Shown in pieces: positions 61,541-64,000 of a stretch of DNA of 64,000 bases. A program made the position numbers and the translations under genes. The DNA lies in contig NZ_VFSD01000001.1 in NCBI RefSeq assembly GCF_014332515.1, forward strand, positions 464,554-528,553. The letters are read 5' to 3'. The stretch is from Pontibacter beigongshangensis. Its GTDB lineage: Bacteria > Bacteroidota > Bacteroidia > Cytophagales > Hymenobacteraceae. The notes under the pieces are model-generated. The model saw only the letters and a list, made by a program, of their open reading frames with translations. It ran no database searches and was not told the DNA's origin. Every line of letters starts with the position of its first letter. The first letter of the stretch is position 1.

Positions 61541-61744
61541 CTATTCTAGTTTATTAAGTTTAGAAACAATGGCCCAGACGAAGGCAAAAGGCAGGATCAT
61601 CAGGAAAAAGAGCCTGAAAAAGCTATCGTCGAAAATTGCTGCCTGCAAGGGGCGGTTACAGGTTGTGCAGGCCGCTGCCTGAAACCCGTTTAACAGCAGC
61701 AGCAGTAAAAACGGTCGTGCATATTTAACAACAGTATGCTTCAT
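61541..61744 (-). CDS. Small membrane protein with CTTCN motif
   Basis: 67 residues: a signal peptide (LLLLLLNGFQAAA), then A-C-T-T-C-N-R-P-L-Q-A-A-I-F-D and one membrane helix (FFRLFFLMILPFAFVWAIVS). The C-x-x-C pair would face the periplasm and could bind metal or be redox-active. It is directly followed by the DUF2243 gene (8-base gap). I recognise no named family. Real gene by operon context and clean signal/anchor architecture. Confidence 0.72.
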   Translation of the reverse strand: MKHTVVKYARPFLLLLLLNGFQAAACTTCNRPLQAAIFDDSFFRLFFLMILPFAFVWAIVSKLNKLE

Positions 61745-61840
61745 AATTGCTTTGTAGGCAAGATGAGACGCAGCCCTATAGCAGGAGCATTTTCTGCCAA
61801 TAGGGGAAATAGGTAAGACAGGTGATTAGGCTTTCTATTT

Positions 61841-62272
61841 CTACTTTTTTTGTCTGATAAGAGCCCGGTCAAACTGCTCGGTCAGTTCTAACTGCCGGGC
61901 TTTGGCCTTATCCAGGTTCGCTACTTTCTCCAGCAGCACAAACCTTCCTGAAGTCAGCATCAGCCCTAGGCCATAACAGCGGTCTGATTGCTGCATGATC
62001 AGCAGCCCCTTTAATTCATGAAAAAAGAACTCCTCCTGCGGCCGGAACATTTTTCCCAGGCCCGACCCTATCTGCAGCTTTCCTTCTTCCTCCTTCAGCC
62101 GGAGCCCGAAATAAACCTCCGACAACAGCCATAGCAGCACAGCAAACAGACTGAAACAGACCCATTTAATAAGGCTTCCTTGTTGAAAGGCCCAGCCACC
62201 TGCCAGCACCGCCATGATGCTAAGCCATTTTGCCGCATTTGAATTGATTTTTCTGACTTCAAGGATCATCAT
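61841..62272 (-). CDS. Two-TM hypothetical protein with a PH-like cytoplasmic domain
   Basis: 143 residues. Two close hydrophobic segments (LSIMAVLAGGWAFQQGSLIK, WVCFSLFAVLLWLLSEVYFG) precede a strand-rich soluble domain of about 85 residues (KLQIGSGLGKMFRPQEEFFF ... LTSGRFVLLEKVANLDKAKA) resembling bacterial PH (bPH) domains. No function known. It lies upstream of the DUF2243 pair on the same strand, 97 bases from the small membrane protein, and may be co-transcribed. Confidence 0.65.
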   Translation of the reverse strand: MMILEVRKINSNAAKWLSIMAVLAGGWAFQQGSLIKWVCFSLFAVLLWLLSEVYFGLRLKEEEGKLQIGSGLGKMFRPQEEFFFHELKGLLIMQQSDRCYGLGLMLTSGRFVLLEKVANLDKAKARQLELTEQFDRALIRQKK

Positions 62273-62537
62273 CTGGGAAGGAATTTAAGGTTCAGGCTAA
62301 TAAACACCAGCTTTTTACAGCAACCTGCGGCTGGTTACCGCTGCGCAGCTATTAAAAAGAAGTGCCTGTCCGGATTAATTCCATGGGGGTTCACCGTGTT
62401 TTTTCACTAAGGCTGGCGCGTCTTTGCGCCCATCGCCGCACAGACTGCACCCGAACAGGCCCTTACTTAAAACTACTCCTTCCTCAAACTTTCAGTTTCA
62501 AAAAAAGGCTATTTTTTAGCTAAATATTTCTAAAGCA

Positions 62538-63524
62538 TTACCACTGGTTATACACCGCCGGCTTAATATACTTGTCGTAGACCTGCTGCACCCCCTGCAT
62601 TTGCTCCGGGCTAAGCGCTGGCAACTGAGCAGCTTTCAGATTAGAGGAAACCTGTTCAGGACGGGAAGCGCCTGGTATTACTGTGCTCACTTCCGGGAAC
62701 ATTAAGACCCAGCGCAAGGCCCAGGCAGCTAGCGGCTCCTGCCCTGGGAACAGCTTTTTCAGCTCCTCCACTGCCTCCAAGCCCAAGTCAAAATCAACCC
62801 CGGAAAATGTCTCGCCTTTGTCGAAGGCTTCGCCGTTGCGGTTAAAGTTCCGGTGGTCTTCGGAGCCAAAGCTGGTTGCCTGGGTCATTTTACCAGTCAG
62901 CAATCCGCTGGCCAGGGGCACTCTTACAATGATGCCGATGTTGTTTTCTTTGGCTTTGCTGAAAAGTTCCTGCGCCGGCTTAAGGCGAAACATGTTGAAG
63001 ATTACCTGAATGGTGGTTACATTGGCATATTGCATAGCCATCAGCGCCTCTTCCACCAGCTCCACACTCACGCCCAGATTTCGGATCTTGCCCTGCTCCT
63101 TCAGCCGGTCAAACGTTTCGAATATCTCGGGCCGGGCATACACTTCAGTAGGCGGGCAGTGCAGCTGAATCAGGTCGATGGTGTCGCGCTTCATGTTGCG
63201 CAGGCTGGCTTCCACATAGGCGGTCAGGCTTTCGGGGGTGTAGCCGGCGGAGATGTGCGGCTGTATCTGCCGCCCACACTTGGTGGCGATAAACACTTCT
63301 TCGCTGCGGTTTTTTACTACTTTGGCAACCGCAGCTTCGCTCAGGCCATCGCTGTACACATCGGCTGTATCAATAAAATTAACGCCGGCGTCTATGGCCT
63401 GGTTGATGATGCGCGCTGCGTTCTCCTCGCTGAAAGGGTCGCCCCAGCGGCCCCCTACCTGCCAGGTGCCAAGCGCTATTTCTGAAACGTTAAAGCCTGT
63501 TTTTCCTAGTTTTCTGTATTGCAT
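62538..63524 (-). CDS. Aldo/keto reductase
   Basis: 328 residues with the AKR (beta/alpha)8 barrel. N-terminal LGKTGFNVSEIALGTWQVGG; catalytic Asp/Tyr in FIDTADVYSDGLSE (near 49-63), Lys in IATKCGR and His in LIQLHCPP. Cofactor region SKAKENNIGIIVRVPLASGL and C-terminal VIPGASRPEQV are present. It should reduce aldehydes or ketones with NADPH; the substrate is unknown. Monocistronic; repeat copy 22 lies upstream. Confidence 0.94.
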   Translation of the reverse strand: MQYRKLGKTGFNVSEIALGTWQVGGRWGDPFSEENAARIINQAIDAGVNFIDTADVYSDGLSEAAVAKVVKNRSEEVFIATKCGRQIQPHISAGYTPESLTAYVEASLRNMKRDTIDLIQLHCPPTEVYARPEIFETFDRLKEQGKIRNLGVSVELVEEALMAMQYANVTTIQVIFNMFRLKPAQELFSKAKENNIGIIVRVPLASGLLTGKMTQATSFGSEDHRNFNRNGEAFDKGETFSGVDFDLGLEAVEELKKLFPGQEPLAAWALRWVLMFPEVSTVIPGASRPEQVSSNLKAAQLPALSPEQMQGVQQVYDKYIKPAVYNQW

Positions 63525-63612
63525 TTCTTTAGATGATAGATGAATGATGAAAGTTGGAAGACAAATTACTTAACATCTAGGTAAATGCTCTGGCAGCAGC
63601 AGAAAAAATGTT

Positions 63613-63639
63613 GCCGAGGGCTGTTTTCATTTGAATAAT
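63613..63639 (-). repeat. CCGGAG interspersed repeat, copy 22 (diverged)
   Basis: GCCGAGGGCTGTTTTCATTT followed by GAATAAT; GGCAGCAGCAGAAAA tail on the left. Partial palindrome. Confidence 0.68.
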
Positions 63640-63817
63640 CTGGCATCAGGAACTGAGATTTTTTCGGCGAGATACCTTAAAACATATAACGGGCATCAAA
63701 GGGTTGTTTTGGCATAACCGTTTGATGCTCTCTGATAAGTTCTCCCCGAACAAAGTATGGACAGTCAGTAATGATTTCAGCCTTTCGGTCCCTTCTGCTG
63801 CCGGACTCTGCTTCACC

Positions 63818-63848
63818 AATTATTCTAATGAAAAGGGACCTCCGGAGG
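63818..63848 (+). repeat. CCGGAG interspersed repeat, copy 23 (long tail)
   Basis: AATTATTCTAATGAAAAGGG followed by ACCTCCGGAGG. The long tail to about 63940 has AGAAGCTAGAGACTAGATAA-type repeats, a GTCTGAATC block and AGGGCCCTCAGCCCAAGGAT, as in copy 7. The rest of the window to 64000 holds no gene start I can support. Confidence 0.88.
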
Positions 63849-64000
63849 CTTTTTTAGAAGCTAGAGACTAGATAATAGATGGTAGACTTTTTTTGTCTGA
63901 ATCTTTTTATAGGGCCCTCAGCCCAAGGATTCACAGGATTGTTGCTGCCTAGGAGGTGCCCAGACCTGCCATAATTTTTATTTTCTATTTTTTTAAATAA

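Noticed and set aside
2617..63848. CRISPR array as an explanation for the recurring repeat
   Set aside because: Copies are kilobases apart in both orientations, with no regular spacers and no cas genes.

Overview
The window looks like chromosomal DNA from a member of the Bacteroidota, most likely a Cytophagales/Hymenobacteraceae-type organism (Pontibacter-like). This is inferred from a C-terminal type IX secretion sorting domain on a cupredoxin, an S46 dipeptidyl-peptidase of the DPP11 type, AddAB-like proteins of the Bacteroidota type, Bacteroidota promoters (TTG, about 20 bp, TAnnTTTG) in front of several genes, weak Shine-Dalgarno sites, and families common in this phylum (DUF4184, DUF2243, DUF6807, YkvA). 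No phage, transposase, CRISPR array or rRNA was seen.

Layout. 1-2.0 kb (minus): start of a patatin-like phospholipase, a metallo-beta-lactamase-fold hydrolase and accA. 2.2-2.4 kb: two identical tRNA-Asp genes with a promoter and a terminator. 2.7-7.6 kb: a secreted esterase lying between inverted repeat copies, a small repeat protein, PIN-PhoH ATPase, SRPBCC protein and YkvA protein. 7.7-10.7 kb: DPP11 peptidase and a T9SS-sorted cupredoxin. 11.1-17.0 kb: a complete tripartite RND efflux operon behind a double palindromic operator. 17.4-26 kb: acyltransferase, 2,4-dienoyl-CoA-reductase-like SDR, a convergent nuclease inhibitor/nuclease pair (NuiA/NucA type), CrtI-like oxidoreductase, epimerase-like SDR, HI0933-type flavoprotein and a DUF2383 protein. 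26.7-40 kb: DEAD-box helicase, a possible degenerate FtsZ-fold protein, AddA-like helicase-nuclease, a bacteriophytochrome kinase, a VOC protein, AddB-like nuclease and a 35-residue Lys-rich protein. 40.6-54.5 kb: phosphoesterase, cell-wall amidase, beta-barrel protein, DNA polymerase IV, hydrolase, acyltransferase, pyrG-yidC, a lipoprotein, an unknown protein and an SDR. 54.7-64 kb: a GC-rich structured intergenic element, DUF4184 protein, fungal-type cytosine deaminase, thioesterase, DUF6807 lipoprotein, cold-shock protein, DUF892 ferritin-like protein, several small membrane or unknown proteins and an aldo/keto reductase.

The most striking feature is a family of short interspersed repeats. 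I count 23 copies, all intergenic, built on AATTATTCTAATGAAAA-GCCCCTCCGGAG. They occur in both orientations, often as inverted pairs. Two tail subtypes can be told apart: a CTG/CAG-rich tail and a longer one with TAGATGCTAGA-type repeats. About 16 of 23 are oriented so that the palindrome followed by T-rich sequence lies just downstream of a gene, as an intrinsic terminator would. Other leads are the NuiA/NucA pair, the RND operator, the structured element near 54.8 kb and the FtsZ-like protein.

All calls come from reading the sequence by eye and from remembered family motifs. No database search was run.
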